A stretch of 6,442 nt of DNA from an uncultured Prevotella sp. GTDB lineage: Bacteria; Bacteroidota; Bacteroidia; Bacteroidales; Bacteroidaceae. Of the stretch, positions 6,410 to 6,442 are shown piece by piece. The DNA is taken from positions 1 to 6,442 of the forward strand of contig CALGHW010000496.1 in assembly GCA_937916075.1 (NCBI GenBank). The letters are read 5' to 3'. Position 1 is the stretch's first letter, and every line of letters starts with the position of its first letter. The notes beneath the pieces are model-generated. The model made no database searches, was not told where the DNA came from, and saw only the letters and a list, made by a program, of their open reading frames with translations. The translations under genes were made by a program, and so were the position numbers.

Positions 6410-6442
6410 TGTAGTGGGTGCGGTGTCTCACCGCACAATACA
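6410..6442. repeat. REP-like palindrome at the window edge
   Basis: GTGCGGTG (6418-6425) and CACCGCAC (6429-6436) form a perfect 8-bp stem around a 3-nt loop TCT. Short outer complements TGTA (6410-6413) and TACA (6439-6442) flank it. GTAG (6411-6414) sits 3 nt before the stem, like the foot tetranucleotide of REP elements. No T-run follows on either strand, so it is not a typical intrinsic terminator. The element may continue past the window. Confidence 0.5.

Overview
The window reads as a piece of a Bacteroidales chromosome, and my inference is a Prevotella-like member. Coding sequence is GC-rich (roughly mid-50s percent by eye) with AT-rich gaps. Genes lack good Shine-Dalgarno sequences and are preceded by the Bacteroidetes-type -7 element TAnnTTTG. 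The window also holds a hybrid two-component system, a regulator type characteristic of Bacteroidetes polysaccharide utilisation loci. All four genes lie on the minus strand, so transcription runs from high to low coordinates.

Layout in transcription order. 6154-6442 is a gene-free upstream region with a probable promoter, a near-match to a parS site, a 12-bp-arm inverted repeat and a REP-like hairpin at the window edge. 3379-6153 encodes a 924-residue hybrid two-component regulator with a sugar-binding-protein type sensor domain, of the kind that senses fructose in Bacteroides. 3221-3378 is a regulatory gap with a promoter and a strong candidate operator: direct repeats of CATCGGCT at 21-bp pitch plus an inverted copy. 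2063-3220 encodes an MFS sugar permease of the fucose/glucose-galactose:H+ symporter type. 1157-2038 encodes a PfkB-family kinase, most likely a fructokinase, 24 bp behind the permease. 1054-1101 is a strong intrinsic terminator that closes this operon. 1-904 is the N-terminal 301 codons of the universal ATPase YchF, under its own probable promoter and cut by the window edge.

How the genes fit together (inference from family knowledge): the periplasmic domain of the regulator binds a free monosaccharide, probably fructose. Phosphotransfer activates its own REC/AraC output, which binds the repeats just upstream of the permease promoter. The permease brings the sugar across the inner membrane and the kinase traps it as the phosphate. 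The same trio (regulator, permease, fructokinase) is found in the fructan locus of Bacteroides thetaiotaomicron (BT1754, BT1758, BT1757). No GH32 enzyme, SusC or SusD is visible here; they may lie beyond 6442 or elsewhere. ychF is a housekeeping neighbour with no evident link.

I did not find a clearly unprecedented system. The most informative non-coding signal is the 21-bp-phased operator at 3283-3351. The parS-like and REP-like elements near 6221 and 6410 are the least explained.
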